DNA from: Anthopleura xanthogrammica
Taxonomy: Eukaryota; Cnidaria; Anthozoa; Actiniaria; Actiniidae
NCBI GenBank assembly: GCA_964019055.1
Contig: OZ025210.1
Coordinates: 15,503,832 to 15,567,831, forward strand
Direction of reading: 5' to 3'
Length of the DNA: 64,000 bases
Numbering within the stretch: the stretch's first letter is position 1; each line of letters begins with the position of its first letter. The position numbers and the translations under genes are program-made. The notes beneath the pieces were generated by a model. It saw only the letters and a list, made by a program, of their open reading frames with translations. It had not been told where the DNA came from and ran no database searches. Shown here one piece after another: positions 1-12,900 of the stretch.

Positions 1-280
1 ATTTGGGGGGTTTCTGGTACACCCTTGGATCCGCCCCTGAACATTATCTCCGTTAGTCATGTTTGGTTATTAAATATAGCTTACGTGTTTTAACTTATCA
101 AGCACGGCATTAAATCATTATAATAGAAATTTGAATAGATATTCCTTCAAATTGTTGGTTATACTACATTAAGGTATATTTTAATGTATAATGTTGGATC
201 AATAAATATATGCACACAAAAACAAATGCGCAAACAGCTAATGTACATGTATGTCAATGAAAGAGTTTCAAGTTACTTAC

Positions 281-3200
281 ACTATGCCATCTTGGTGGTT
301 TACACCTTCTGAAATAAAAAAAGTCAAATGTATTAAATTTTATGGAATTAAGAAAATGGTAGATCATAAGATACTGATTTCACCAATGAAAGCTAACATA
401 TAACTTGCATTTATTTCTCTCCGGAGAGCCGGAAAACTGGACAACAAGGAGAAAAATCTTTGAAGCACAGGAGAGGACCAACAAACAACTCTACTCACAT
501 ACGATACCGAGCCCAGCCACACTCGAACCCAGGGCACATTGGTGAGTGGCAAGCGCTCTCATCACTATGACCCCCATGCTTCTCTACTTAGGTTTATGTG
601 GGAGTGTACAAAAGCACATGAAAAGTAAAAGGTTACAAAGTGAGGCAGTATTGCTGTTTGTGATACCACTGAAATGGAATAACACATACCTTTGGCCCTC
701 CTTCTTTTCCACCATAAATATATCAAAAAAGCTATTATTACAAGAACCAGAATAAATATGATTGGCAGACAAACTGCTAGCGCTATCGTACCTATAGTGG
801 ACAGCAAGGAGAAAAACAATATACTTATTAATGCATTGATTTATTTAAAAATAAGACACGTATAAATGCAATTCTAAGTCGATGTATTACATTCTGGTGG
901 CGATAATATCAAGACATAATGTGGGAAAAGCAAAATCGCTTACTTTTTGCAGATGGTAAACTTGAACCTATAATACAGAAAATTAAAAAAAATTATCATC
1001 ATAAAGCAGACCCAGAATAATAATATAAAATGGGGGAGATATCAACCCATCTGGCCCCACCCATACCCCTGGTGCCACTGTTGAAATTCCACCTTTGATT
1101 CAAAATAACACAATTTTAAGTTTTAGTCTTAATTAAGTACTTTTAAGTATATCGAAAAAACATGGAACTGAGTCGTGCATAGTAAAGTATCAGAAGTTAA
1201 AATTCAAACAATGCGTTCTAGTTCCTTTGAATGAGAGATCTATATTTAGGTAAGGGTTTGTTGTTGTTTTTTTGCCAAAGAGATACAGTACTGTCACAAG
1301 TTTCACTGGATAGGATTGCAAGTAGAGGCTGATATGGTAAAGTGGCCGAGTACAGATCGAGATCCAGTGTTTGGAATTTCATAAAAAGCACTTTGTTTCC
1401 CAAGGATTTTTAAAACTTTAAAAAAAGAAACAACACCTATAAGAAGTTAGCTTACTCAATGCCTCACAGAGTTTTGTATAAAGGTGACTAAATTACTTAT
1501 CAGCAACAACAGCCTCTAGTTAACAGCATGGAATTGCAATTATTCAAATCAATAGCACTAGTAAGGAGCATATTATGTACTTGCTACATGACAACAGCAC
1601 GAACAGGGTAGGGGCAAGCACTAACACATGGCTCTCCTTATACCAAATGAATGCTATTTATATAAAATCCCATTTACATAAATCAAGCATCTTTTTAAGA
1701 GTATTGCGAAATATCTTTTTACCTTTCTTAGTTTTTTTGATGATACTTGTCACATTTCCATAACCAACAAGATTCCTAGCAGAAATATTTACCAAGTAGC
1801 TGGTATCTTCTTTCAAGGCACCAATAACAATAAAATCATCCTTAACTGAAACCTCTCGTACAGGATTAGTGTTAATAGATATTTTATAGTCTATAATGGG
1901 ACTCCCACCATCGTTGGGGGGCCTTCTCCATTTTATTGAAATCAAAGATGATTCACTTGTAATTGTTCGTATTACTGGCGGGTCAGGAACAGCTAAATCA
2001 AAAAATAAAACAAATCATGGTTAAAAGATTAAATTATGGCCGTAGTGAAAACTGGATATCTTATAGTCTACTCTAGTCTACTTTACTGTACATTACTTTA
2101 CTGTACATTACTCTATATTACTCTACTCTACTCGACCATACCCTACTCTATATTACTCTACTCTTCTCTGCTCTGCTCTACTCTACTTGACTTCATCCAC
2201 CTCCTCTCCTCCTTAAAGTTTCCATTTCTTCTTCGCTTCTTTTCACTCCTTTTCTGGAGCAGATCTAGGATTTTCAGTAGGGGGTCACAAAATCAAGAAA
2301 ATGTACCGTTATCTATTTAATACCCAACTAATTCTAAGCTAGAAATGAAATGGGGGGGGGGGGGGGGGGGCACAAAATCATGCACCTTTTGTGAGCAACC
2401 CATAAATCCACAACTACAGCTTTCCATTTATTTTTGCTTTACAAACTTAAGATTCAAATATCCCAAGATAACAACCTACCAATCTTATAAACTTTGTAAA
2501 TCAACTCATTATAGCCCAGGCTGTTGGTTGGACGACATTTGTATTCCCCATAATCATCCTCTTCCTTAGTGGTCAATGTTAGTAGACTTCCAGCTTTAGT
2601 ACTGCTAACACCATACTTAATAGACTGTCCACTTGGATTCTTCCATGATATCACAGGTAAAGGGTTACCAGTAGCCAGACAGTGTAGAATCACTATATGG
2701 TTATTCCAGGAAGGGGCATTTAGTAACGTCGATGGTGCTACATCAACTGAGGGTCGATCTGGTGATTTCAATAAGAAATTGAAATATATAGATCAGTATA
2801 AGCAGCTTCAGAATGTCTTTGTTGGTTTGGTTGATATATTTTTGTTATGAATTAAAAAAAAATTAAATTATTTTTAATTGTTAGACCAACTTCTTGGGAG
2901 TGAGGGGTGGGTCATTTTGTAAATGTTCAATCACCTTCTGTTCTGAATTATTGGAGTATGGGAAAAAGCTGTTATTTCTTAAATATATTGATCTTATTTT
3001 ATCCATCTTTTATCTAGCTATTATGCTACAGACTGTGGTGGCCTGTGGTGCTATGTGGGCTGGTATTTCTGATTGGTAAGTGCTAGCTGTTATCATTTTT
3101 TTTCTTTCCTTCTTTTATCAAAATTAATGCTTTCAATTTATTGATGGTTACTAAAAAAAAACCATATGTGGGACAATCACACCACGCCTGGAAGGACTCA

Positions 3201-5917
3201 AACCTGGGTCGCATTGGTGAGAGGCCCATGTGCTTACTATAATCTGACAATTGGGAACAACACTGCACGCGTATATAAAGTTGATAGTACAATATAATAT
3301 TTTATAGACAAAGCAATGGCCCTTTAGTACTCACAATATATTATTACTGAAGTCCATTTTGTGATTGGTTGTGGAAGTTTATTATTAGCTTGGCAAGCAT
3401 AAGTTCCACTTGAAAATCTTCTAATATTTTGGATTTTCAAACTAGCACTTCCTCTTCCACTGCTTATGATATTTGAACTTCCTTTAGGACCATACCATTT
3501 AACTATTGGCACAGGGTCACCCCTAGCAGTACATTTGACATCCAAATCCTTGCCTTCTGATATCTCAATCTTATCAGAAGGAGCATTAATGAACACAGGA
3601 GGATCTAAATAATACAATTAAGACAAAACATTTACGATCACTTAATTGACACATAGGGAAATTAAAAATAAAATACATTCAGTTTTAAAAGTTGGGTATA
3701 CTTATTCAGCTACTGCCACTTACCTATACCCTTACCCCCAGAAACAAGGGGAGGGGTGAGAAGGAAAAGGAATCATTATGAGAAAAGATGCTCAAAGAGA
3801 TTGTAAGTGCTGCAATGAAATGTTCTCATTTAATGCAGGTTTCACCTCTGCCAACAAGCATAGGTGAGCACACAGTTGTTGTTCTAAAAAAAGGAAAACT
3901 TTGGCCAGGGTGTTTTTCTTTTCTTTTTTCACACCAGCTAAATTAGCAGGCAAGAAGATTGCACCACTCCTTTGCAATTGGTCAAACCTGAATATATTGT
4001 ATGATTCTATGGGTTACACACCAGAGATTTACAGTGGCACCCTAATCAAGATGAATGGTATTTTTTTTATATGAAATATTTCAATGTGGCCAACTTTTGT
4101 GCCATATTTGATTGACAAGTCATCTTAGTAAAGTAAAGTAAAATAAGTAAAGTAAAATAAATGGACAAAAATACATATACTGTAACTTAATACTATTATT
4201 TACCAAAGACAATAAGCTGTGATGTGTTTGTTAGAAGTTCTCCAGTATTTAATACCAAGCTGCATCCATATATACCACTATCAGCTGATGTTACTTGCGA
4301 AATAACTAGTGTTGCAGGGGGCTCAATCTTTATACGACCTCGCAAGTTTAAAGGACAGGAATCTGATATCCTCCAAGATCTATTATTGGTGTTTTCATAG
4401 GCAAGTTGCGTAGAACTTCCATTTGGCAGGTATAAATCCCATGTTGGTGAGTGATCCTTGAGTTCATTAACACTATTAACTGTATAATCCCATTTGAGCT
4501 TGGCTGTTCCATTAACTGGTATATATAATAACTTTGGAGGGACAACCGTAAATTTGACTTTTGCATCTGTAGGAGAAATGTGAAAATTGTATAGATCTGT
4601 AAAAGATTCATTTTATGGTTATTCAACCAATACAGATGTCAACTTTTTGGCTTCTATCAATGTAACAATATTTCCAGTCTTAATTTTTTCAACTCTCTTT
4701 TTTGATTTAATCATCTTGCTTAGGGAAATTATAAATGGAACCAAACAATCATTGTATACACTAAAGAATTAAGAGAAAAATATCAAATGCCCTTGGCAGG
4801 ACTCGAACCCACGGTTTCGGTATACTAGTCCGACGTGTTAACCACTACACTACAAGGACCAACCATGCTGGTTACGCAGCCAGGCAATGTTGTATATGTG
4901 GCAACTGTGGAGTCCTGCCAAGGGCATCTGATATTTTTCGGACTAGTATACCGAAACCGTGGGTTCGAGTCCTGCCAAGAGGAATTGGATATTTTTCTCT
5001 TAATTCTTTATTCTATTATTCACACCGAATGCATTTCATTTCATTGTATACACTGTCATGAGGGTCAAATTTTCAAGACTTCATAGAAATTTAGAATGGC
5101 ACCATGCAATTTAGCACAACCCCAGTCTCATATCCATCCCTTCCTGGTTTGGATTTCTGGCCTTGGCAATTGCCTACATGACATATATAACTGGATTGGG
5201 GAAAGGGACCAAGGTAATGCCTGTAGATAATTGAGTAATGTAGAGCTACACAACACAACTGCACTGAAGATCACCAATCTTGATTAACTTCCACCCCTAC
5301 CCCCCCCCCCCCTTCACATTACAAAACATCATAACTGAAGGCCAATATAACAAACTAGTGTACTAGAAAAAAAATCAAGAACATTGAATTAGATGAAATG
5401 ATGAAATATCTCGAGGTGCCTTTGCATTGGTGATGTTTACATTGGCAAAATATAACATACACAGTCAGGATTTAGTAGCTTCCTCGTCTATTTACCGAGT
5501 TCATTTCAAAACAAAAATCGTAATATTCTTTCCTTCCCCAATACTTCCGTTCATAATGCATCCCATTAAAATGTTACAATTCACGTTACATAAGAGGACC
5601 TGCTTTTATTCCGCAATAAATTCACTCTTAGATAATTGTGCGGGTCATTCTTAGTCTTATATCGCTGACTTTAAACATACTCACTTCCAACGAAAAAAAT
5701 AATTTAAATCAGTTTACAAACTGTTCATTCAACATTTACTAGCCATTCCTCTCGAGCTTTTACTGTTACTGTTTTGAATTATAATAAACCAGCATACTTA
5801 TAATATTCTATATATAAATGATTTCGAAGTTCACTCACCTACATAAGACATAAATAACGTTAACTCTATTAGATGCAGGGATATACTCAACCAATTCGAA
5901 CGAAGCCGCCACTCCAT
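281..5917 (-). CDS. IgSF receptor A (V-like Ig, 2 Ig, FN3, TM; 3' end outside window)
   Basis: Seven phase-compatible exons on the minus strand: 5839-5917 (start and signal), 4204-4566, 3335-3604, 2480-2758, 1723-1992, 690-791 and 281-308. The start was chosen because ATG at 5917 gives a hydrophobic leader (MEWRLRSNWLSISLHL...) ending in the phase 1 needed by the next exon; ATG at 5981 opens a different frame. Exon 2 is a V-like Ig with F-strand DSGIYGC but LKWDY where the B-strand Cys should be. Exons 3 and 4 are ordinary Ig domains (VKCTA...GTYACQA; LHCLA...GEYKCRP). Exon 5 is a fibronectin type III domain (IKWRRPPNDGGSPIIDY...YLVNISARNLVGYG). Exon 6 is a TM helix followed by WWKRRRAK. Exon 7 is a 28-nt start of the cytoplasmic tail ending in phase 2, so the gene continues left of base 1. 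A surface adhesion or recognition receptor is inferred; the signalling output is unseen. It could be a receptor kinase or phosphatase if the missing tail carries such a domain. Confidence 0.8.
417..570 (-). mobile_element. tRNA-derived SINE fragment
   Basis: Read on the minus strand: a B-box-like GGGTTCGAGTG after CTCACCAATG, then a pyrimidine-rich body ending TTTTCCGGCTCTCCGG. Similar bodies occur at 3165-3245 and 46785-46950, which suggests a dispersed family. It lies in an intron of receptor A. Confidence 0.55.
3165..3245 (-). mobile_element. tRNA-derived SINE fragment
   Basis: It shares CTCACCAATG and a GGTTTGAGTCC B-box-like block with the copy at 417-570. Intronic in receptor A. Confidence 0.5.
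4763..5040. mobile_element. tRNA-like SINE/foldback insertion with 14-bp target duplication
   Basis: The 14-bp direct repeat TCATTGTATACACT at 4749-4762 and 5041-5054 flanks the element, a clear target-site duplication. Just inside, 23-bp inverted repeats (4762-4784 and 4988-5010) bracket two opposed tRNA-like segments. The minus-strand one (4793-4860) has A-box (TAGTGTAGTGG) and B-box (GGTTCGAGTCC) sequences; the plus-strand one (4938-4982) is a partial copy. The anticodon stem carries a mismatch and the acceptor ends do not pair well, so it is not called a functional tRNA. It lies in the intron between the first two exons of receptor A. Confidence 0.75.
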
Positions 5918-6906
5918 GAACTCTTACAACCAATAATAAATATCCTAAAGCAGAGCAAAGGGTGCTAGCGTCGGCTTCCATACTTCGCCATCCATGATTC
6001 AAACACTACGCTCATAGTTGTATAAGTAAATATAAAGCACATCTTAAAATGTACTCATTTTTTCCTTGCCGGGTGCTTTTATGAATCACATAGAAAGCTG
6101 TAAGAAACGAATGTACTACAACAGGAGCTTCTTAATCGACGGAATCCCCGAGATCGGGCACAAATATACAATCCAAACAATGCTATAATGCTGTCATAAA
6201 TGCACTACAGGGCGCCTTCCGTTGGCGCATTCGGATTCGGTTCGGTGACTACAGTCTGGATTTTCCGGAGACTTCGGCAGCCGGCACTTAGTTTTAAAAT
6301 TCTACGTCGTTTATTTTCTGTGGAACGCAAAAACTTTCATACCACCATTTGTGACAGTGGTATGTGTTTATTCACTGCGTGTAAAAAATGCATAATTGTA
6401 TAAGTATAGGTTTTGAATCACTTCGAGTGAGTCTTTGCGGAAAAAGACGAAGGGATAGAAGGCGGAAAAATACGAGTTGCATTTTTCTCCTAATTACTGG
6501 TTTGTAATTTTATGTTATTTCATCTTTTTCTTTAATTTATTTTCGTTTTACGTTTTTTTATTCGTATCTTAAAAGGAGAATGACTTCATATCTTTCCCAC
6601 ACATCTTGATTACTCACATATGCAAATCTCTGGAAATGACGCACAATAAAAAGAATTTCAACAATGATTTCCCATTGTTCTAAAGCAGTTGAACTGCGGT
6701 TACTAAGCAACGAATAGGGTTTCAAGCCTTTAACGTTTGGCTGCGCTGGACTGGTGATAAGTGCCGTTGGAATGTTTGATGGCAGATATAAACGATACTG
6801 AAGTCAAGCGAAGCGAAGGCGATTCGATTGCACAGAAAGCGAATTCTCAAGGAATACAGATTTCCTTTTTGTTTCACATACAGGCTATAAACCTCGATCA
6901 TCGATA
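5918..6906. promoter_or_regulatory. Shared head-to-head 5' region of receptors A and B
   Basis: The start codons of A (minus, 5917) and B (plus, 6907) lie 989 bases apart with no other supported gene between them, so this is probably a bidirectional control region. TATAAA at 6787-6792 is about 115 bases before the B start. GTTACTAAGCAAC at 6699-6711 resembles an RFX X-box (an imperfect inverted half-site pair). A GC-rich patch lies around 6208-6290. Site function is inference from motif shape only. Confidence 0.45.
6787..6792 (+). promoter_or_regulatory. Candidate TATA box of receptor B
   Basis: TATAAA lies 115 bases upstream of the B start codon, which would leave a 5' UTR of roughly 85-90 bases. 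No transcript evidence is available here. Confidence 0.35.
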
Positions 6907-9900
6907 ATGGCTGTTAAGTCGACGTCATTACTGCTGATTTTAGTGGTAATTTTGGCAGAACTTCCACATTCATGTAAGTTTCAAATGTTGTTTATATGCG
7001 AAGAAGACGCTTTGGATGAATAATGATACCTTATTTCAAAGAAGATGAGAGCTTAAAACTTATATTCGCTATTTCGTTTTATTAACGTGAGTTGTTTTAT
7101 CTCAGTTTCTTTTAGTTTCAAAAAGACTCCCGATAAACCATTGATCGTGTATTATAAAAACAGGACGAATGTTGAACTAAAATGGGAGTGGACATTGTCA
7201 ACAGGAGAAGTAATGAGTCCTTTAAAAATCAAGAGATATCGCAAGGATAACAGAGACACAGAAGTCCTACTCGCTTCGTACTATTCAAGTGGGGCTTTGC
7301 AGACAGATGTAACCAAATACAACCTCTTCGTTGTAAACAACAAGAATGGATATGCAAGTTTTGTTATCAAGGACATGACAAATCAAGGCAATAATGAAGG
7401 CAATCAAGGCAATGTAGACGTTATGAAAGAGAATCATATTTACGTTTATGCAATCGAACTGGATGTACAAACTGGATCATCAGGAAGAGAGATTATAGAC
7501 AAAGTCCAACTAAAAATGCTCAGTAAGTATTCATTACGAACTACTTGTAAGTAGGTATCTTTTATAACGAGAGAAGCCGTCCACGCTTGATTCACTTCTA
7601 TTTCTAGAATATAAAACAGAATCTAATAACATTTCGAATTTTTTGACATACTATAGAGCCAGTCTCATAGAGCCATGCACACATTTATTTCGCTTTTAAA
7701 AGAATACGTTTCAAGTTTAGGCAAAGAAAACGCAGAATCTCGAACTTCACGAAAATGAAGCGACAGAATGTTTAGAAAATATTGATAGGAAGCTTTCCAT
7801 TTCATTGGCCTTTACGAAGCTTGTTCACTTTCGAAATAGTTAAGAAAATAGTGCTAAGGTCTTCGTTGATTTCATTGTGGATGTTGATTTGCCTGATCTA
7901 CTCACCGTTTGTTACACGTACGGAATTCATTCTGTGTGAAACACGTCACGGGTGACAATCTAAAACTCCGAATAATTAAATTATGCACACCGAAGCTGCG
8001 AGTTTGCATTTTAATATTTCGTTATGTAATAGGGGCCATACAGTAGTTGTACACATCATACTGAAACTGTGATTTACATCACAAACATACTTTTTATACA
8101 AGGATATTTGGTTCATCACTCGTGGGATTCCTGTGTTTCATTATAATATACATGGACTACCATAAACCAACACGTTTTAAGCCTCTACATGAAATGAATG
8201 GGGGGGGGGGGGGGAGGGGGATTGATACTCTAAGCCTTTATCAGAATACAAAGCGGCATCCATATTAGATGCCCCATAATTTGATGAATTTAAACCTTTA
8301 CTGGCCTTTATAAAGCATTCTCATGAGATCTAATGAATGAGCTTCCATTAATTAATTAATGTTTCCACTTAATCAAGCAAATCTTACCAAATGTTCCTTT
8401 GACTTTCACACTCCAAATATGTTGAAAGTGGTCGCTCCTTGGACATAGATCTTAGGAGGGCCATCGACTGAGGAGACCTAACATACTTTCCCGAATGCTA
8501 TCAGACAATTGCAACAAAGTTTAGAGTGTCTCAAAGCACAATCAGAATCACAGTTTGATCAAACTAATTGATAAATGTCTCGAAAACCACGAAATCAGTG
8601 TGTGGGATGCTGACAACTGCAAACTCCTGTATAGGTTTAATTAGCACTTGAATAACATCTGAATAGAACAGATAGCTATAATATGTATCGCAATAGAGAA
8701 AACAAGTAGATGCAATAAATGAAGCCATAAATGACAACAATATAATAAATAAAGAAAAAGAAAATAAGAAATTATGCAAAATAACAATATCAAAGATTAT
8801 ATGGCAGAATTATTTTGTACTTTAAAGAAAGCATTCTCTCTCTCTCTCTCTCCTTTATCTTTTTACTCTTCCTGTCTAATTTACAGGGACCCCATACATT
8901 ACAACATACCCCAAAAACCAAACAGCATCAGGAGGAACTGTCACATTTAAATGTGCTGCAGATGGGAAACCAAAGCCAGATATAAAGTGGGAAAAAGTTG
9001 GAAGCTCTCAACGTTTCACTGAAAGAAGCCCACTGACTATAACAAATTTTGACGCCTCTAAGGTTGGGGTCTACAGATGTACAGCCAAAAGTATTGACAT
9101 AGCTGAGAATGCTACAGCAACTGGTTACGTGCAGTTTTCAACATGTAAGTGGTCATTCCTATCAGTTGAATTTAATATCAAACATCAATGATAATGAATG
9201 AGTCATAAACTTGGCATTCTTATTAACTTTACACATGGACCTGTGTAACTGTAGTTAGCTTTACCTTACCTTTTCGCAGGGTCCTTATTGATAACCGTAC
9301 TGCTGTGGTGACTTAAGGTTACCCTGGGTAAACAACATTGTATTATTATCATCGTTGTTGTTGTTATTATTATTGTTATTATCATTGTTGTTGTTGTTGT
9401 TATTGTTATTATCATTTTTATAAACTGTGTTGCTCTCATTTTTAGGGACTTAGCAGAAATTAGCAGGGGGTGGGGGGGAGGGGGGATGGAGATATGAGAT
9501 TGAGCCCTGAAAATGATGTGACCCTTCCTAGCAATGGGAATGAAATTTCCTGACCCTCCTCTTGGGCTTGGTCCAAAATATCATGACCCTCCCCCTGCAC
9601 TTATAATAGGGACCTTAGCAACTCAAAATCTAGAAGGGGAATGTCAGTTTCTGAATGGGAAAAGACGATATTGTTCTCACCAGAATGCGATATTCAGTAA
9701 TAAATTGCATGTCATTCGCATCTTGAGATCAAGAATTAACACCTATTTCCAGATCTTCTTCCTCATTAAATTACAGTTCTGTAACCTCGCGTCTTACATC
9801 CCCATTCTATATTTTGAGTTGCTTAAGGTCTTTAATACCTCACAAATAAAACTGAAATAAGACCTGTCCTTGAACATATATATATATATATATATATAGA

Positions 9901-12900
9901 TTATAGATTGTAGATAGATCAAAGACAAGACATAACTTTTGCTGTTACTCGGAGTTTCACGCTTACGTAAGCGTGCAACTCCGAGTAACAGCAAAAGTTA
10001 TGTCTTGTCTTTGATCTATCTACAATCTATAATCTATAACGCTCTACATGTCAATGTATTGAGCACTTTACCGTCAAAATAGACACATCCAGATATATAT
10101 ATATATGATATATATATATAGATTATAGATTGTAGATAGATCAAAGACAAGACATAACTTTTGCTGTTACTCGGAGTTTCACGCTTACACGATCTTCAGA
10201 CAGTCTTTAATTAAATTCAGATTAAAGACTGTCTGAAGATCGCGTAAGCGTGAAACTCCGAGTAACAGCAAAAGTTATGTCTTGTCTTTGATCTATCTAC
10301 AATCTATAATCTATAACGCTCTACATGTCAATGTATTGAGCACTTTACCGTCAAAATAGACACATCCAGATATATATATATATATATATATATATCCAGA
10401 ACCCCTAAATATTTATAAACCTAGGAAATGATAAGTGTAAAATTTATGTAAAAGCATCTTTCTTTGATATCAAGCAACATCTGCCTTTAACCATGAATGA
10501 AAATGGTGGCAATGATGATGATGTCAAATAGCAGTGTAACGGTGATGCTGAGCATTATGTGTTCTTGCTAAAGACAACTTTTCATTTATTCATTTAATAG
10601 CTTTTTTGTTTTTTGCTAAGTAAATCAATTTTGTTTAGTTAAGATATGGTTCTTCAGGGCATTTTTTTGGGAGGGGGAATAAGGGTAATTTGTGCTGAAG
10701 GTGGGAGTTCAAAATTTTGAAATTGAGAGGTTTGAAAATGCCATTTCCAGTGTTTTGAGGGGCATCTGCGAGAGTATAAATTTATGTGACCCTCCCTTTT
10801 TCACTACATATTTTTTCATGACCCTCCCTTTTCAGGGGCTCATCTACCATTCCAGATCTCCCGATATCAACGTTAATTCAAATAGGTGTATATACACTCA
10901 ACATGCCATATGCTCTGTAACACATAAATGGAATGAAAAACTCTTGAACCTGGGGAACATAGCTCTTTCATTACTAAACTGAACATAACTACCAGCTGAT
11001 CTGAGAAAAAAATATTTGCCAAACAGAAATGAGAAAATTTGCAAAACTGAGGTGTCATCCTTTGTAGCCCAGTGACTCGGGGAAACGGTTATTTCTTTAT
11101 TTTGTTTTCCCACTCAATAATGAATATTATGGTAAATGTATACAAAATATCAAAAACCTCTCCTGAAAATCTAGATTTGCTAGGATTTATTTCAGATATA
11201 AACTTTCATAAGTCAATTTTAGCAGGCTTCATGACACCTCAGTTTTGCAGTGACGTCATTTCTACGTCACTATTTCAGATCAGCTCAAAGTAGTTATTAG
11301 CTGGAACTGCATTAGTGTGTTGAATACAACAAGTGAATAAGAAGGGAACTTAAACACAGTGTGCACATTCTTTTTGTAAAGATACTTGTTGCTAGCATCT
11401 TTTTACTTCACAAACACATATTTTATGTAGATGTGTTATTAATAGGAAATATCATGACCTTAGTAATCAAAGAATTAATTAATTTGATGAAAATAGCTTA
11501 ATAGCGCTCACTATGCATTCATGGGATTAAATCACTTTCATCAAATACGTGTGGTATTTTACACTAATTCTTTGAGAACTTAGGTACTCGCTATTTCTAT
11601 ACTTATTCTAACTTGTTTTTTGTTCATATCACTAGCATTTCAATGATATATCAATGATCATTGTAATTTTAAAACCAAAAAGTCACCCTCCTTTTTTTGC
11701 TGGTTACTAGATTACGTACAAACTGTGCTTTATTTGCCACTAACTGTATTATTTTGTTAAGTCTTGCATTTAGTGGCTTTTTTCTGATTATTCTTTTCTA
11801 TATTAGGTGAATCTTCATGTGATAAAGAAGAGCTTGGCATTGAGTTCACTGAAATGACATACAGTTATGAATATGAAAACCCCAGCAATAAAGAATACGA
11901 GAAATTAAAAAGCAAAATTGAAACTGAGGTAAACTTTTTTGTACATGACTGATTGCTGCAAGTGTATAGTGAGCATAATCTCTAATGTTCAAGTATGCTA
12001 TAAAATCCATGATTAACTGTGCTTATTAAAGATCTGAGGATTTGGAGATTTTGTCATTTCGAGATGATTTGTAGTGCTTGTGGTCTGCAGTGGCTTCATA
12101 CCATTATTACATAATTTCATGCTCACACCATTGGCAGCCGTCTTTGGCAGCATTGTGAAGTATTGAGGTGGCAGATGCAAAAACGATGGCGTGGCCACTC
12201 ACACGTTTTCAAAAGTGTTTTTCTTGTAGTTTTTTTAATAATTAATTGGCCTATCATCTTAAATTACAAATTAAGCCTAATAATCTGCACTAAAAGGATA
12301 CCACAGAGACAATGTGATATGTCAAGAACAACACTTTAGTTCTAATGAGAACTTACATTACTTTAAACTGTTCATGGACCTTGATCACATTGCAAGGCAC
12401 CATGTTTATTCCCATGAGAATAAAAAACCTATGCTTAAACCCACATAGCCTCATTCTGAAGAGCTTGAATGTGAGACTGCATGTGTGGAGAAAAATCTAA
12501 TGTTCAGCCAACATGGCTGCCGCTTGAGAAAGGTCAATCAATCCAATCAAACGCCCCTTTGGCAAACTCGTGGATACGACCAGGATTGACAAAAATAAGC
12601 TTGACAGGCCTCTTGCCTTGTGATATTTTCTGCTTAGTAATAGAATACAGACTCCAATTTATTGGAGAGTTGAAAGTAAATGATGATCATTTGTCTAAAG
12701 CAATGTGACAGCATTGCATTATGCATATTACGTTACTATAATTGTCACCTTAATAATAATAATAATATTGTGCTGAATATGTCTCGTCTGACTTTAACTT
12801 TCTCTGATATGAATTGATTTACTTCAAACTATATATTTACACTGTGAAATCAGCAGATATTCTTTACAAATTCGTTTAGAAATGTTATTCAACTTGTCTT

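Noticed and set aside
2057..2190. TACTCTAC-type low-complexity run as a coding Leu/Tyr-rich frame
   Set aside because: Degenerate simple repeat in a receptor A intron.
4793..4862. Functional tRNA gene
   Set aside because: A and B boxes are good, but the anticodon stem has a mismatch, the acceptor stem is poor, and the segment lies inside an element with target duplication; called SINE.
5839..5981. Start of receptor A at the ATG at 5981
   Set aside because: Its frame ends in phase 2 at the donor and would read into stops in the next exon; ATG 5917 gives phase 1 and an open frame.
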